Of a DNA stretch of 64,000 nucleotides, positions 26,498 through 36,700 are shown one piece after another. This DNA comes from Corynebacterium urinipleomorphum (lineage in GTDB: Bacteria; Actinomycetota; Actinomycetes; Mycobacteriales; Mycobacteriaceae), in NCBI RefSeq assembly GCF_900155535.1, contig NZ_LT706965.1, forward strand, positions 117,446 through 181,445. The letters are read 5' to 3'. The notes beneath the pieces are model-generated. The model was not told the origin of the DNA, did no database searches, and was given only the letters and a program-made list of their open reading frames with translations. The first letter of the stretch is position 1. The number at the start of each line of letters is the position of its first letter. Made by a program: the position numbers and the translations under genes.

Positions 26498-27540
26498 GAC
26501 AATTCGCGGATCGCAGTGAGCGGGATCTCAACCCAGTCGGGCCGGTTGTTCGCCTCGTACACCACTTCGTACGCGGCTTTGTCGGCGATATAAGCGTCGA
26601 GAATCGGGTCACGTTCGATGCCGTATCCAGCAAGCAGCTTATCGACGTCAGCTCTTCCCCCCATCGCCTCCGCATACCCGAAGGAACGCACCATCCCGGC
26701 GACATCACGAAGCGGGTGGTCGGGGAGCCGACGCTGCTCGAGGGGCCGGGCCGGTTCACCCTCGAAATCGATCAGGTACCAGCGATCCGCCAGGAGAGTT
26801 TGTCCTAAATGTAGGTCGCCGTGAATCCTCTGGATTTCGACGGCATCGTCCGGGATGCGGGCATAAATATCCCGAAGTGTGTCCTCGAAAGCAGAAAGTG
26901 CGTCGGTCTGCTGCAGGATCTCGTCGAGGTGGTTGTTGAGGGAATCGCGGATGTGGGCCCCAGGTACTTCGGTGGTGCGGAATTTCTTTGCAAGATCTTC
27001 GTGCACTGTCCGGATCGCGGCGCCGAGAGTTTCTTCATCCTCGAGGCCGGGGTCGAGCGCCAGTTGGAAGCCGTCGCGGCCGCCAGTGATGAGTTGCTGC
27101 ATCATGGCCAGGGTGCGGCCGTCCCGGGTGATGTGGCCGCGGACTCCGGCGACGTGAGGGCAATCGGAGATCTCGGAGAGGAGCTCCACGTCGGGGTTCA
27201 GGCCTTCTTCGAGCTTGCGGAAAACCTTGAGGATCCAACGTTGGTCTACTACAAGCGAAGTATTCGACTGGTCAGCACCGAGCGGAACTGCAATATCACC
27301 TGACATGTCGCCGGAGATTTCGCCGAAATCGTGCAGGTGCTCGAGATAAGTTTGGGCACCGCGATCAGTGTTGAGAACGTCCACGTCGTCGGAGACGAGG
27401 ACTTGATAGAGGTCGACGTTGCCGTGGTCCACCTCAATGATCTGCCAGGAGGAGGAACCGACGGGGATTTCGGCGACAACCTGCTGGTTGAGGATTTGTT
27501 CTGATTTTGAGCCGTAAAAGCGCGTGTTTTTCAGGTCCAT
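26494..27540 (-). CDS. mak: Maltokinase
   Basis: 348 aa from ATG 27540, which follows the treS stop by 7 bases; the upstream extension lies inside treS. Maltokinase phosphorylates maltose made by TreS to maltose 1-phosphate for GlgE-type alpha-glucan synthesis. The aminoglycoside-phosphotransferase-like catalytic loop is IHGDLHLGQTLL and the metal site is YLIDFEGEPARPL. It is shorter than the roughly 450-aa mycobacterial Pep2, mainly at the N-terminus. It carries one GNCGTCGATAAGC word. Confidence 0.85.
   Translation of the reverse strand: MDLKNTRFYGSKSEQILNQQVVAEIPVGSSSWQIIEVDHGNVDLYQVLVSDDVDVLNTDRGAQTYLEHLHDFGEISGDMSGDIAVPLGADQSNTSLVVDQRWILKVFRKLEEGLNPDVELLSEISDCPHVAGVRGHITRDGRTLAMMQQLITGGRDGFQLALDPGLEDEETLGAAIRTVHEDLAKKFRTTEVPGAHIRDSLNNHLDEILQQTDALSAFEDTLRDIYARIPDDAVEIQRIHGDLHLGQTLLADRWYLIDFEGEPARPLEQRRLPDHPLRDVAGMVRSFGYAEAMGGRADVDKLLAGYGIERDPILDAYIADKAAYEVVYEANNRPDWVEIPLTAIRELS
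26637..26649 (-). repeat. GNCGTCGATAAGC word, copy 9
   Basis: In mak, gene-sense; codons GAC GTC GAT AAG C (DVDK). Confidence 0.9.
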
Positions 27541-27547
27541 GGTGAGC

Positions 27548-29266
27548 CTAGGAGATATCGAACCAGAAGTGGCCGTGCGGAGCGAGGGTGACCAGCCAAG
27601 GAAGTTCACCGATGGCGGGGAACTCGACGTTGCCGGACAGCTCGCGGGGAACTGAGCCTGCTAGGTGGGAGAGGTGCATCTCCACCGGTTGGGGACGTGA
27701 GCTCATGTTGTTGACGCAGAGGATGCGCTCGTCTTCGTATTCGCGGATGAAAGCGAGCACCTGGGGGTTTGAGTGTTGGACTTCTTGGTAGTCGCCGCGG
27801 CCGAAGGCCTTGTATTGCTTACGGATGTGCACGTGCTCCCGGACCCAGTGAAGGAGGGAGTTCTCTCGGTCCATCTGGGACTCGACATTGACGGCTTGGT
27901 ATCCGTAGGTGTCGTTGCGGATGGAGGGGAGATACAGGCGCTCGGGGTCGGCAGTGGAGAAACCGCCGTTGCGGTCGGCGTTCCACTGCATGGGGGTGCG
28001 CACGCCGTCGCGATCCGGGAGCCAGATGTTGTCACCCATGCCGATTTCGTCGCCGTAGTAGAGGAACGGGGATCCGGGGAGGGAAAGAAGGAGAGCGTGT
28101 GCGAGCTCCAATCGGTCGCGGTGTCCGCCGAGGAGCGGGGCGAGGCGGCGGCGGATGCCCACGTTGGCACGCATGCGCGGGTCGGTGGCGTAGTTGGTGT
28201 ACATGTAGTCGCGCTCATCCTCGGTGACCATTTCGAGGGTCAGCTCGTCGTGGTTCCGTAGGAAGATACCCCACTGGGCGGACTCGGGAATGTCGGGGGT
28301 CTCGCGCAGGATATCGATGACCGGCTGAGCTTTTTCCTGCCGGATACCCATGAAGATGCGGGGCATGACTGGGAAGTGGAAGGCCATCTGGCACTCGTCG
28401 CTGTCGCCAAAGTACTGGACGACCTCGTCGGGCATTTGGTTGGCTTCGGCGAGAAGGAAACGGCCGGGATACTCTTCGTCGAAAAGCGTGCGGACGCGTT
28501 TGATGAAGTTATGGGTTTCGGGGAGGTTCTCGCAGTTGGTGCCTTCCCGCTCGTAGAGGTAAGGGATGGCGTCGAGGCGGATCCCGTCCATGCCGAGGTC
28601 GAGCCAGAACCGGATGACGTCGATGACGGCATCCTGGACGTCCGGGTTGTCGTAGTTGAGGTCCGGCTGGTGGGAGAAGAAGCGGTGCCAGAAGTACTGC
28701 TTTCGCACCGGATCGTAAGTCCAGTTGGACTCTTCGGTGTCGATGAAGATGATGCGCGCGTCCGAGTATTCGGTCGCGGTGTCGGACCAAACGTAGAAGT
28801 CGCCGTAGGGGCCTTCTGGGTCGCGGCGGGATTCCTGGAACCACGGGTGGGAATCGGAGGTGTGGTTGATGGGGAAGTCGGTGATGATGCGGATGCCGCG
28901 CTTGTGGGCGGCGTCGACAAGCGAGACGAAGTCCTCGACGGTGCCGAATTCGGGGAGGACCTTGCGGAAATCGCGGATGTCGTAGCCGCCGTCGCGCAGT
29001 GGGGAATCGTAGAAAGGCGGGAGCCACAGGCAGTCGACGCCGAGCCACTGCAGGTAGTCGAGTTTGTCCTCGACGCCCTTCAGGGTGCCGGAGCCGGAAC
29101 CGTCCGGGTCGTAGAAGGCGCGGACGAGCACTTCGTAGAAGACGGCATCTTTGTACCACTCGGGGTCGGGGCGCTGCCAGGGCTCGTTACCGGGGGCCGG
29201 GGCGGGCGCGCCGTATTCGCTGGCGTCCGCCTCGATCAGAAAACCTTGCTCGTCAGTGGATTCCAT
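27548..29266 (-). CDS. treS: Trehalose synthase (maltose alpha-D-glucosyltransferase)
   Basis: 572 aa GH13 enzyme interconverting trehalose and maltose. TreS hallmarks are [17 protein letters not shown] at the start, [21 protein letters not shown], the nucleophile region [26 protein letters not shown], the acid/base LLAEANQMP and the third acid [16 protein letters not shown] 29266 overlaps the aecD stop by 14 bases and a TTG three codons earlier is possible. With mak it forms the TreS-maltokinase route from trehalose to maltose 1-phosphate. Confidence 0.95.
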   Translation of the reverse strand: MESTDEQGFLIEADASEYGAPAPAPGNEPWQRPDPEWYKDAVFYEVLVRAFYDPDGSGSGTLKGVEDKLDYLQWLGVDCLWLPPFYDSPLRDGGYDIRDFRKVLPEFGTVEDFVSLVDAAHKRGIRIITDFPINHTSDSHPWFQESRRDPEGPYGDFYVWSDTATEYSDARIIFIDTEESNWTYDPVRKQYFWHRFFSHQPDLNYDNPDVQDAVIDVIRFWLDLGMDGIRLDAIPYLYEREGTNCENLPETHNFIKRVRTLFDEEYPGRFLLAEANQMPDEVVQYFGDSDECQMAFHFPVMPRIFMGIRQEKAQPVIDILRETPDIPESAQWGIFLRNHDELTLEMVTEDERDYMYTNYATDPRMRANVGIRRRLAPLLGGHRDRLELAHALLLSLPGSPFLYYGDEIGMGDNIWLPDRDGVRTPMQWNADRNGGFSTADPERLYLPSIRNDTYGYQAVNVESQMDRENSLLHWVREHVHIRKQYKAFGRGDYQEVQHSNPQVLAFIREYEDERILCVNNMSSRPQPVEMHLSHLAGSVPRELSGNVEFPAIGELPWLVTLAPHGHFWFDIS

Positions 29267-30395
29267 GACCCCCAAGGATAGCGCTGGAAATGCGGTTGAG
29301 GGCGTCCTCGAGAATGATTTGGCTAGTGGCGAAGTTCAGGCGGGCGTGGTGGGCGCCCCCGGGGCCGAAGGTGACGCCCTCATTCAGCGCGACTTTCGCT
29401 TCTCGACGAATCCACGCCGCCGGCTTTTCGTCCTTGATCGCAGTGTCACTGAAGTCGAGGAACATGAGGTACGTGGCGGACGGTTCGGTGAACTGGATGC
29501 CGGGGACAGCTTCGGGAAGGTTCTCGACGAGGAAGTCTCGATTGGACTTGAGGATTTCGAGCTGGGCGTCGAGGGCCTCTTTTCCTTCCTCGTAGCACGC
29601 CTGGGCGGCGATGATGCCTAAAGTTCCGGTGCCGTCTTTGGCAACGCCGGTCAGGGAGTTCCAGGTCTTCACGTCGTCTTCATTACTGAAGATGATCTGG
29701 GCGCATTTGAGGCCGGCGATGTTCCAGGCCTTGGAGGTGGCGGTGACGGTGATGCAGACGTTGGCGGCGGTGTCGTTGACACCAGCGGCGCAGATGTGCT
29801 GGCCTTCGTAGACGATGGGGGCGTGGATTTCGTCCGAGAGGACGCGTGCACCGTATTTGTCGGCGATGGCGCAGAGCTGGGCGAGTTCTTCAGCGTCGAA
29901 GGTGTAGCCCCACGGATTGTTCGGGGAGGCGAGAAGGATAGAGCCGGCACCGTTCTTGAAGGCGGCTTCGATTTCCATCATGTCGAGGCCGTCTTTGGCG
30001 CCGACCTCGACAAGCTCGCGGCCAGCGGTCACCGGGATCTCCAGGAATGGCGGGTAGGCGGGAACAGGAACGACGACGGGGGAACCAGGTTTGGTGAAGT
30101 ACTGAACAGCCAGGAGCATGCCTCGCACAACATCGGCGACGGGGAACACCCACTCCGGGTTCGGGCACCAGCCGTATCGATCGGCATAGAAATCGCTCAC
30201 TGCGCCACCGAGGTTGTGGAAAGCGGGGGTGTAACCGAACGCTTCCCGGTCGACGGCATCTTGGATCGCGCGCTTCACCGGCTCAGCGGTGGGGAAATCG
30301 CTCTCGGCGACCCAGAGGGGAATGACATCGTCCCCGTACTGGGTCCACTTGCGGGTGCGGCGGGCGCGGAGGGTCTCAAGATCTGGAAACTGCAT
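29253..30395 (-). CDS. aecD: Cystathionine beta-lyase, MalY/PatB-type PLP enzyme
   Basis: 380 aa aminotransferase-fold C-S lyase. Features are [17 protein letters not shown] and FGYTP near the start, [29 protein letters not shown] with the PLP-binding Asp, and the Schiff-base Lys in [15 protein letters not shown]. It cleaves cystathionine to homocysteine, pyruvate and ammonia in methionine synthesis. Corynebacterium glutamicum AecD belongs to the same family and neighbourhood. Here the gene runs directly into treS. Confidence 0.88.
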   Translation of the reverse strand: MQFPDLETLRARRTRKWTQYGDDVIPLWVAESDFPTAEPVKRAIQDAVDREAFGYTPAFHNLGGAVSDFYADRYGWCPNPEWVFPVADVVRGMLLAVQYFTKPGSPVVVPVPAYPPFLEIPVTAGRELVEVGAKDGLDMMEIEAAFKNGAGSILLASPNNPWGYTFDAEELAQLCAIADKYGARVLSDEIHAPIVYEGQHICAAGVNDTAANVCITVTATSKAWNIAGLKCAQIIFSNEDDVKTWNSLTGVAKDGTGTLGIIAAQACYEEGKEALDAQLEILKSNRDFLVENLPEAVPGIQFTEPSATYLMFLDFSDTAIKDEKPAAWIRREAKVALNEGVTFGPGGAHHARLNFATSQIILEDALNRISSAILGGHGIH

Positions 30396-30405
30396 GGCCC
30401 CTAAT

Positions 30406-32232
30406 TTACGCCTTGAAGCCGAACGCTTTGAGTCGCTTCCGATCCTCTGCAGAGGAGGAGGCGGTCAACGCGAGGAGCTCCGAATAAATGCCGCCGGAGA
30501 CCGCGAGCTCGGAAGGCTTTCCAATTTCATCGATCTTTCCATCTTTGAGGGTGATGATGGTGTCTACGTCGGCGATCGTCGATAAGCGGTGCGCGATCAT
30601 GATGGTGGTTCTGTTTTTCATCAGCTCGTCGAGGCCGGCTTGGACCGCGCGCTCGGACTTGGTGTCCAGTGCCGAGGTTGCTTCGTCGAGGACGAGAAGC
30701 GGCGCGTCTTTGAGCATCGCGCGGGCGACGGCGACTCGCTGTTTTTGGCCGCCGGAGAGGCGCAAACCTCGTTCGCCGATGATGGTGTCGTAACCGTCGG
30801 TGAAGCTGGAAATGAAGTCGTGGGCGTTGGCGCGTTTAGCTACGTCGATGATTTCTTGCTCGGTCGCGTCTGGTTTTCCGTACGCGATGTTTTCGCGGAT
30901 GGTGCCGGAGAAGAGGGCGGGCTCCTGGAAGACGACGCCGACGGAGGCACGGACCCTCTCAATGTCGGCGGCGTCGATGTCTGTGCCGCAGACGGTGAGA
31001 TGGCCGTGCGTGATGGGATACAAGCCCAACAGGAGGTTGACCAGCGTGGATTTTCCGCCGCCGGATTCGCCGACCAGAGCGATTTTTTGGCCGTGGTGGG
31101 CGAAGAAGGAAATGTCGGAAAGGACCGGTTCACCTTCGTTGTATGCGAAGGACACGTGGTCGAACTGGACGGTCGGCTCGGCGGAGGGGAGGGGATCCAC
31201 GGTGGTGGTGTCCAGTTCAGGGACATCGGCGGCCTCGGTCGCAGCAACGACCTGCGAGTTGGCGGATTCCTCCACGGCCTCGTCCATCACCTTGAAGTAG
31301 TCGCGGGAACCGGCGACGGCGCGCTGGGCGGAATCGACGAGCCAGCTCATCATGTGGACTGGCTGCTGAGCCATGGTAACCAGCTGGATGAGCATGACCA
31401 TGTCGCCGATGGTGAAGCGGCCCTTGTACGTCTCCACGAACAAAATGAGGTAGATGCCCAGGAAGACCAGGTTCATCGCCATGCCGCGGGCGACATCCAT
31501 GCTGTGCCACCAGCGGGACTGGGGGCGGGTGAGGTCGATTGTCTTTCCATAGTGGTCGCCGAAGGTTTGAAGCTCACGCGTTTCTGCGACGAAGGATTTG
31601 GTGACCTTGACTTGCCCGACGACCTCTGCGAAGCGACCGTTGGCCAGGTCGATCTGCTTGTTCTTTTCCTTTTCGTATTTTTGCCAACGCTTGGAGGTCA
31701 GTGCCGTGAGCACAAGGTAGATGGGGAAGAGGGCGAGCAGGAGCAAAGAGAGCGGCCAGTAGAAGAACGCGGTGATGCCCAGAATCGCGATGACCTGGAG
31801 GAGCATGGGCAGCAAAGTGTTGGAGAAGCTCTGAACCGTCTGCGTGATGTTCATGATTGAGCGGTCCAAGCGCGCGATGATGGTGCCGGTGACTTGTCCG
31901 TCGAAGTACTTCTGCGGAAGCGAGAGCAGTTTTGCGAAGTACCGGGTGGACAGAACTTGCCTGATGCGGGCGGACACGACGTCGCCTAAGTAGCCGCCGA
32001 TGTTCTGCATCAGTGTGTTCGCGGAGTAGGCGGCGAACAGGGCTACTGCTAGCCATGCGACGGTGCGGAGGTCTCCTCCATCCACGATCGTGTTGGTCGC
32101 TTCACGGATGATGAACGGGGACACGAGGTTGAGGGCCGCGGTCACGGTGGAAATGAGGACAATACCGACGTAATAGGGCCAAAGCGCCGACGCGCTGCCC
32201 ATGACTCGAAATAGTGGCTGCACTCTCCCCAC
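30406..32232 (-). CDS. ABC exporter, fused membrane and ATPase domains
   Basis: 608 aa from GTG 32232; ATG 32202 would give 598 aa and neither has a strong ribosome-binding site. Six-helix exporter domain (about 20-310), linker, then an ATPase domain with Walker [10 protein letters not shown], signature [12 protein letters not shown] and Walker [13 protein letters not shown]. The form is that of lipid or drug exporters working as homodimers. The linker between the domains is long and acidic. Substrate unknown. Divergent from a lipoprotein gene, with about 40 bases between them. Confidence 0.9.
   Translation of the reverse strand: MGRVQPLFRVMGSASALWPYYVGIVLISTVTAALNLVSPFIIREATNTIVDGGDLRTVAWLAVALFAAYSANTLMQNIGGYLGDVVSARIRQVLSTRYFAKLLSLPQKYFDGQVTGTIIARLDRSIMNITQTVQSFSNTLLPMLLQVIAILGITAFFYWPLSLLLLALFPIYLVLTALTSKRWQKYEKEKNKQIDLANGRFAEVVGQVKVTKSFVAETRELQTFGDHYGKTIDLTRPQSRWWHSMDVARGMAMNLVFLGIYLILFVETYKGRFTIGDMVMLIQLVTMAQQPVHMMSWLVDSAQRAVAGSRDYFKVMDEAVEESANSQVVAATEAADVPELDTTTVDPLPSAEPTVQFDHVSFAYNEGEPVLSDISFFAHHGQKIALVGESGGGKSTLVNLLLGLYPITHGHLTVCGTDIDAADIERVRASVGVVFQEPALFSGTIRENIAYGKPDATEQEIIDVAKRANAHDFISSFTDGYDTIIGERGLRLSGGQKQRVAVARAMLKDAPLLVLDEATSALDTKSERAVQAGLDELMKNRTTIMIAHRLSTIADVDTIITLKDGKIDEIGKPSELAVSGGIYSELLALTASSSAEDRKRLKAFGFKA
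30575..30587 (+). repeat. GNCGTCGATAAGC word, copy 10
   Basis: In the ABC exporter gene, opposite to it. The only copy with A instead of G at the first position and the only one in another codon register (RLSTIAD). Confidence 0.85.
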
Positions 32233-32273
32233 TGTAAAGTGAGACGGAGTTTCGTCGATAGGGAAGGCACATC

Positions 32274-32813
32274 ATGGCGCGTTCGGTTCGTTGTTTCGCC
32301 GCAGTAGTCTCATCCGCATTTTTGCTGGCCGGATGCGCGGACGAAGGAGTCGTTGACCAAGAGGGAAGCTCGATTACGCCGACCACGGGTGTCGCCACCC
32401 CCACAGAGGAACCGGAATCCTTCGAAACTCACACCGCCGAGCCGCTGAAATCCGATGAAATTGGCGGACAAATCGTCGAAGACCCGGGAATGGAAGTTTC
32501 CTACAAATGGCAGGGAACTAACTATGCGCCCAACGGCGGCACGGTGGTCACCGTCGCGGTGACAAATCATTCGGGCAACATCATGCCGCCAGAGGCGCTC
32601 GGCGACCCGGAGCTGAAGTACGAGGATGGCAAGGAAACAGCGAAACGTATCAGTGCGGAAGACGCTGGGATTGAGATTGAGGGGCTCGACTTCCCGTTGG
32701 GTAAAGGTGCCACGATGAACGTGCAGTACGCGTACGACGTCAGCCAAGGCGACCTGAGCGAGGCGACGTTCCAGATCGGAAACGTCATCTTCGAAGGGAA
32801 CCTGAACAACTAG
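32274..32813 (+). CDS. Lipoprotein with DUF4352-like immunoglobulin fold
   Basis: 179 aa. Signal MARSVRCFAAVVSSAFLLAGC ends in a lipobox with Cys21. A Thr/Glu-rich linker is followed by a beta-rich domain (GGTVVTVAVTNHSGNIMPPEAL... GKGATMNVQYAYDV), similar in style to DUF4352/Telomeric-repeat-like extracellular domains. GGGAAGGCA precedes ATG 32274. The function is unknown. The stop overlaps the idi start by one base (TAGTG). Confidence 0.78.
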   Translation: MARSVRCFAAVVSSAFLLAGCADEGVVDQEGSSITPTTGVATPTEEPESFETHTAEPLKSDEIGGQIVEDPGMEVSYKWQGTNYAPNGGTVVTVAVTNHSGNIMPPEALGDPELKYEDGKETAKRISAEDAGIEIEGLDFPLGKGATMNVQYAYDVSQGDLSEATFQIGNVIFEGNLNN

Positions 32814-33325
32814 TGGATGAGCTCGTGGTGTTGTGCACCGAGGACGGAACACCGGCAGGCACCGCGCCCAAATTGGAGGTGCATACAGAGCGGACTCCAC
32901 TTCACCTCGCGTTCTCAGCTTGGCTTTTCGACGACGCGGGGAACCTGCTTTTGACCCGCCGCGCCCTGACGAAACTAACGTGGCCGGGGGTGTGGACTAA
33001 TAGTTTCTGCGGGCACCCGGGCCCCGGCGAATCGTTCGAGGATGCTGTGGTCAGGCGCGCGCGGGAAGAATTGGGAACGTCGGTCACGGGAATCCGTGTG
33101 GTTTTACCGAACTTCTCGTACCGGGCAGAAGATGCTTCGGGGATCGTGGAACATGAAGTCTGTCCAGTGTTCTTCGTCCAAATAGACGGGGAGCTGAACC
33201 CGAATCCGGATGAGGTTTGCGAGTATCAGTGGGTGAACATAGAGAACCTGCGGGAGGCCGTCAAGAGGGTTCCATTCATTTTCTCTCCATGGCTTGTGGA
33301 AGAGCTAGGGCAGTTTCCGGGCTGA
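32813..33325 (+). CDS. idi: Isopentenyl-diphosphate delta-isomerase, type 1
   Basis: 170 aa Nudix-fold enzyme making dimethylallyl diphosphate for isoprenoids. Active-site residues match the Escherichia coli enzyme almost position for position: Cys66 and His68 in NSFCGHP, His24 and His31, Glu86, and Glu113/Glu115 in EHEV. The GTG start overlaps the lipoprotein stop. The last 50 bases overlap the convergent carboxylesterase gene. Confidence 0.95.
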   Translation: MDELVVLCTEDGTPAGTAPKLEVHTERTPLHLAFSAWLFDDAGNLLLTRRALTKLTWPGVWTNSFCGHPGPGESFEDAVVRRAREELGTSVTGIRVVLPNFSYRAEDASGIVEHEVCPVFFVQIDGELNPNPDEVCEYQWVNIENLREAVKRVPFIFSPWLVEELGQFPG

Positions 33326-34301
33326 GGTTCGTTTTTCCTTTCGCATAGTCGGCGAGCCAGGGGGTGAGGGGGCCGCTGAAGAGCGACAGCAGCTCGTCGG
33401 AGTGTTGGCTGTCGCCGGTGAAGATAATTTGCCAAACGTTGCCGGGGGCGCGGGCAACGACATCATCGACCCAGCGCAGGATGATCTTGTTGGTGAGGCG
33501 TGTACCGATGAAAGGTTGTTGGAACTCTTTCTCGTGGGAGGAAATGACAAGGTCGACTTCGGCCATTTCGGTCGGGTCGAGCGGCTGGGGGCCGAGAGCC
33601 ATGTCGGTGGGGTAGCGGCGGCGGAGGCGGGAGTAGGCGCGCTCTAATCTTTTTGGTTTTGCCTTGTTGAGCCAGGTGCGGGTGGTGGGGATGCGTAACG
33701 CGGATTTTCGCTGCCGAAAAGGCTGGGAAGGAAAAGCCGGCGACATGGCGAGAGCACGGCGGAATGCGCCCCGGTAGTGGTCGCGGCGCATAAGCCACAG
33801 CACGATGGCGGCTCCAGCGGACTGACCGGTGAGTGTGACGTTGGTGGGGTCCCCGCCGAATGACTCGATATTTTGCTGCACCCACTCAAGGCCGAGGGCG
33901 ACGTCGTCAACTGCGCGGAAATGGTTGGGCTGATCATCGGGGAAGGGAACGAGACCCTGGAGCTTCTTCCGGTAGCCGATGCGGACCAGGATCACGCCGT
34001 TGCGTGCGAGTTCCTCACCGGGGGAAGCTTCGTCTTCGTGGTCTCCATTCTCAAAACGTCCTCCATGAATGTGGACGACGACGGGGAGATCTTTTCCTCT
34101 GTGCGGTGCGATGATGGAAAGGGCGATGAGGTTCCGGTCTGGCGAGGTGGCGTCGATAAGCAATCCTTTCGGCGCCATTTCTGCATCGTCGAAAGGGGCG
34201 GGGAAGTGGGCGTACTCGATGGAGTGAAAGTAGGAGATGCCGCCGGATTCTCTTCCAATCACGGTCCCGGCGGGGCACGTCACTTCAACGGGTGAGCTCA
34301 T
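33276..34301 (-). CDS. Carboxylesterase-type alpha/beta hydrolase, short form
   Basis: 341 aa from ATG 34301. The type-B carboxylesterase core is present: VVVHIHGGRFENGD (oxyanion hole), RIGYRKKLQG, LGLEWVQQNIESFGGDPTNVTLTGQSAGAAIVLW with nucleophile Ser, and a C-terminal TGDSQHSDEL where the His should be. It is much shorter than the usual 500 aa, lacking parts of the lid. ATP-independent ester hydrolysis is the expected activity; substrate unknown. Its 3' end overlaps idi. Confidence 0.85.
   Translation of the reverse strand: MSSPVEVTCPAGTVIGRESGGISYFHSIEYAHFPAPFDDAEMAPKGLLIDATSPDRNLIALSIIAPHRGKDLPVVVHIHGGRFENGDHEDEASPGEELARNGVILVRIGYRKKLQGLVPFPDDQPNHFRAVDDVALGLEWVQQNIESFGGDPTNVTLTGQSAGAAIVLWLMRRDHYRGAFRRALAMSPAFPSQPFRQRKSALRIPTTRTWLNKAKPKRLERAYSRLRRRYPTDMALGPQPLDPTEMAEVDLVISSHEKEFQQPFIGTRLTNKIILRWVDDVVARAPGNVWQIIFTGDSQHSDELLSLFSGPLTPWLADYAKGKTNLSPETALALPQAMERK
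34149..34161 (+). repeat. GNCGTCGATAAGC word, copy 11
   Basis: In the carboxylesterase gene, opposite to it; gene codons TTG CTT ATC GAC GCC (LLIDA). Confidence 0.9.
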
Positions 34302-34320
34302 GGGCCTAAGCTTAAGCGAC

Positions 34321-34473
34321 ATGATCGACTTGACGCAGGCAAGCCCGTGGCTGCAGCTGCCCGTCATCCTGGCAGTGGCGCTGCCGGTGGCCGGACTTGC
34401 GTCCGTCGGTGTGCTGCGGTTGGTGGATTGGCTAGCTGCGGTATTGAGCAGTGACCTAGAGGACGTAGAGTAG
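34321..34473 (+). CDS. Micro-membrane protein, 50 aa
   Basis: MIDLTQASPWLQLPVILAV is followed by a hydrophobic stretch and an acidic end (SDLEDVE); one or two membrane helices. The frame is open upstream to 34237, so the start is uncertain; ATG 34300 would overlap the divergent esterase start. It is followed after 6 bases by a second micro-membrane protein, and the two look like one unit. No family recognised. Confidence 0.55.
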   Translation: MIDLTQASPWLQLPVILAVALPVAGLASVGVLRLVDWLAAVLSSDLEDVE

Positions 34474-34479
34474 GAAGCA

Positions 34480-34620
34480 ATGGCTAACCCCGAAGACCTG
34501 CGCAAAGAGGACATGAAACTGCCGAAGGCGCGCAGGAAGTATCCACGCTCCCGCGTTACCCAGGCACTGTGGGCGCTCATCGCGCTCGTGCTGGTGATGG
34601 GGGTTATCGGGCTGTTCTAG
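34480..34620 (+). CDS. Micro-membrane protein, 46 aa
   Basis: ATG 34480 has AGTAGGAAG just upstream. A basic N-terminal half (LRKEDMKLPKARRKYPRSR) is followed by a single C-terminal membrane helix (ALWALIALVLVMGVIGLF). The topology suggests a small tail-anchored or signal-anchor protein. The stop overlaps the convergent malQ by 17 bases. It is too short for routine gene calling; the good ribosome-binding site and clean topology make it credible. Confidence 0.6.
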   Translation: MANPEDLRKEDMKLPKARRKYPRSRVTQALWALIALVLVMGVIGLF

Positions 34621-36700
34621 AACTCGCCTCGGCGACCTTGTGGAACAGCTCGATGTCCTCGAGATCCTCGATCAGCACCGCGTTTCCGTTCTTGTCGCTC
34701 AGTGGCACACACCAGTTTTTGTACTGGTGGGAGTTGGTACCCGGCTGGTTCTGAATGCGGGTGTCGCCGACCATGTCCACGAGGTTGGTGCAGGTCAACG
34801 CGGATCCCGTGCCGGCGATGAACTTGGTGAGACCAAGGACCAATTCATCGACGTCTCCACGTTCTTCCCTTCCGAGGCCGTCGAAGTCGGTGTCGGCGAG
34901 AGGGCTGCCCTGGAAGTATCCGTGCTCGCGGGCGGTGTTGAGGACGTGGCCTTGCCAGGCGATGTCTTTGGCATCCATCTCCTCAAACGAGTCGTCCACG
35001 AGTCCGAGCTTGTCGCGCAGCTGGTTGTGCGCGCCGGACAGGTAACCGGCGGTAGGAGGCAGGTCGTGTGTGCCCACAGAGGACAGCGCGAGGTTACGGT
35101 ACTCCTGCGGGTTCATAGGACGCTCTCCGGTTGGGGCATGCTCGAACCAGATGACGGAGGTGCCCAGAACTCCTCGGTCGCGCAACGCTTCTTGCACCCA
35201 CGGTTCGAAGGTGCCTAAATCCTCTCCGACCACGACAGCGTTCGCCCGGTCGGCTTCAAGGGCGAGGATGCCGAGCATGGCCTCGTGGTCGTAGTTCATG
35301 TACGCGCCGTCGGCCGGGGTGCCCATGCGCGGAATCCAGAACAGGCGGAACAAGCCCAGAATGTGGTCGACGCGGATGCCGCCGGAGTGGCGCAGCACGG
35401 TCTGGAGGAGTTCCCGCCAAGGGCGGTAGCCGGCCTCCGCAAGCTTGAACGGGTTCCAGGGCGGCTGGGACCAGTCCTGGCCGTGTTGGCTGTATGCGTC
35501 CGGCGGCGCCCCGACGGAGGCGTCTTGGACGAGGACATTTTGGAGAGTGTAAGAGTCGGCGCCCGCTGGGTGAACACCAACGGCGAGGTCGGTCATGATG
35601 CCGATGGACATGCCGGCATCCTTTGCAGCCTGCTGGGCAGCTTTCCTTTGTTTGTCGGCCACGAACTGGAGCCACATGTAGAAGCGGGCCAGATCGTCGG
35701 AGTCTTCCTCCAGCTCATATTTGGCGCACCAACGGGCGTAGTTGACTAGTCCGTCTCCCTCGAATTCCACGAATGCGTCGAATGCCTCGTGGTCGCCGGC
35801 TTCCTCGAAGACGTAGAAGAGCTCGTTCAGGGCGGCCAATTTTGCGTCGAAGATCGGGTCGCGGTGAATGAAGTTGGGGGAGGTGTTCAACGCCTTGAAC
35901 TCGGCGGCGAGATCGTCGATGTCGGCGCGGGTGTCGGCGTCGAGAAGCTGGTACTCCGGCACATCCTCGATTGAAATGTAGATCGGGTTGATGAAGCGGC
36001 GCGAGGTGGGCAGGTATGGCGAGTCCTCCACCGGCGGGAGAGGCTCGGCGGCGTGGACGGGGTTGATCAAGAGGAATTCGGCACCGTTGCGGGCGAGGAC
36101 CTTCGCCAGCTCACCGAGGTCGTGGAAGTCACCGATGCCCCAGGAATGCTTGGAACGCACAGAGTAGAGCTGGGCCATGACACCATAGGAGGGCTTTTGC
36201 AGCAGCTCGAGGTTGCGGCGGATCACCTGCGGGGTGACCACGAGAGTGCAGGACTCTTCGATGCCGTCCGATTCCAAGTGGATGGTGTGCCACCCAGTAG
36301 GCAGATCGCCGCGGGTGTGGAAGGTCGCTTCGCCCCACCCCTCAGTCGGCGGTGCCCAGTTCTCATCCTGGTAGGCGGGGGACTCGGAGCCGTCCTCGAG
36401 AGTGATCCAGACGTGCGCGGGGGCACCTTCTGGGACATGGACGTTGAAGTATGTCTCACGCCCTTCGCGTGCGATCACAACCGGGGGTAACGGTCGGGTG
36501 TCCCAGTGGGTGCGCCATGCGTGAAGGGCTTCAGTGAGTTCCTCGGGCGCGGGATCGTCGGAAAGCGGGATATCGAGCGCTTTCAAGAGGTGGACCAGTG
36601 AATCGCGGGGCGATGCCACGAGCTCGTTGTTCTGGCCCCGGTAAGTCATGCTGAAACCGTAGGCGGTAGCGAGTTGCTCAAGCAGTTCCGTATCAGCCAC
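34604..36700 (-). CDS. malQ: 4-alpha-glucanotransferase (amylomaltase)
   Basis: 698 aa from GTG 36700, matching the roughly 700 aa of the corynebacterial enzyme; the open frame upstream to 36934 runs through the promoter region. GH77 landmarks are SKHSWGIGDFHDLGELAKVL, AEPLPPVEDSPYLPTSRRFINPIYI, the nucleophile region HSGGIRVDHILGLFRLFWIP, acid/base VVGEDLGTFEPWVQ and SVGTHDLPPTAGY. It disproportionates maltodextrins. An N-terminal domain of about 170 residues precedes the catalytic part, as in other actinobacterial MalQ. Divergent from fadD. Confidence 0.95.
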   Translation of the reverse strand: MADTELLEQLATAYGFSMTYRGQNNELVASPRDSLVHLLKALDIPLSDDPAPEELTEALHAWRTHWDTRPLPPVVIAREGRETYFNVHVPEGAPAHVWITLEDGSESPAYQDENWAPPTEGWGEATFHTRGDLPTGWHTIHLESDGIEESCTLVVTPQVIRRNLELLQKPSYGVMAQLYSVRSKHSWGIGDFHDLGELAKVLARNGAEFLLINPVHAAEPLPPVEDSPYLPTSRRFINPIYISIEDVPEYQLLDADTRADIDDLAAEFKALNTSPNFIHRDPIFDAKLAALNELFYVFEEAGDHEAFDAFVEFEGDGLVNYARWCAKYELEEDSDDLARFYMWLQFVADKQRKAAQQAAKDAGMSIGIMTDLAVGVHPAGADSYTLQNVLVQDASVGAPPDAYSQHGQDWSQPPWNPFKLAEAGYRPWRELLQTVLRHSGGIRVDHILGLFRLFWIPRMGTPADGAYMNYDHEAMLGILALEADRANAVVVGEDLGTFEPWVQEALRDRGVLGTSVIWFEHAPTGERPMNPQEYRNLALSSVGTHDLPPTAGYLSGAHNQLRDKLGLVDDSFEEMDAKDIAWQGHVLNTAREHGYFQGSPLADTDFDGLGREERGDVDELVLGLTKFIAGTGSALTCTNLVDMVGDTRIQNQPGTNSHQYKNWCVPLSDKNGNAVLIEDLEDIELFHKVAEASSRTAR

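Noticed and set aside
30589..31860. 423-codon open frame antisense to the ABC exporter
   Set aside because: The sense frame has the full ABC signature; the antisense product is Gly/Asp/Val-rich without a family pattern.
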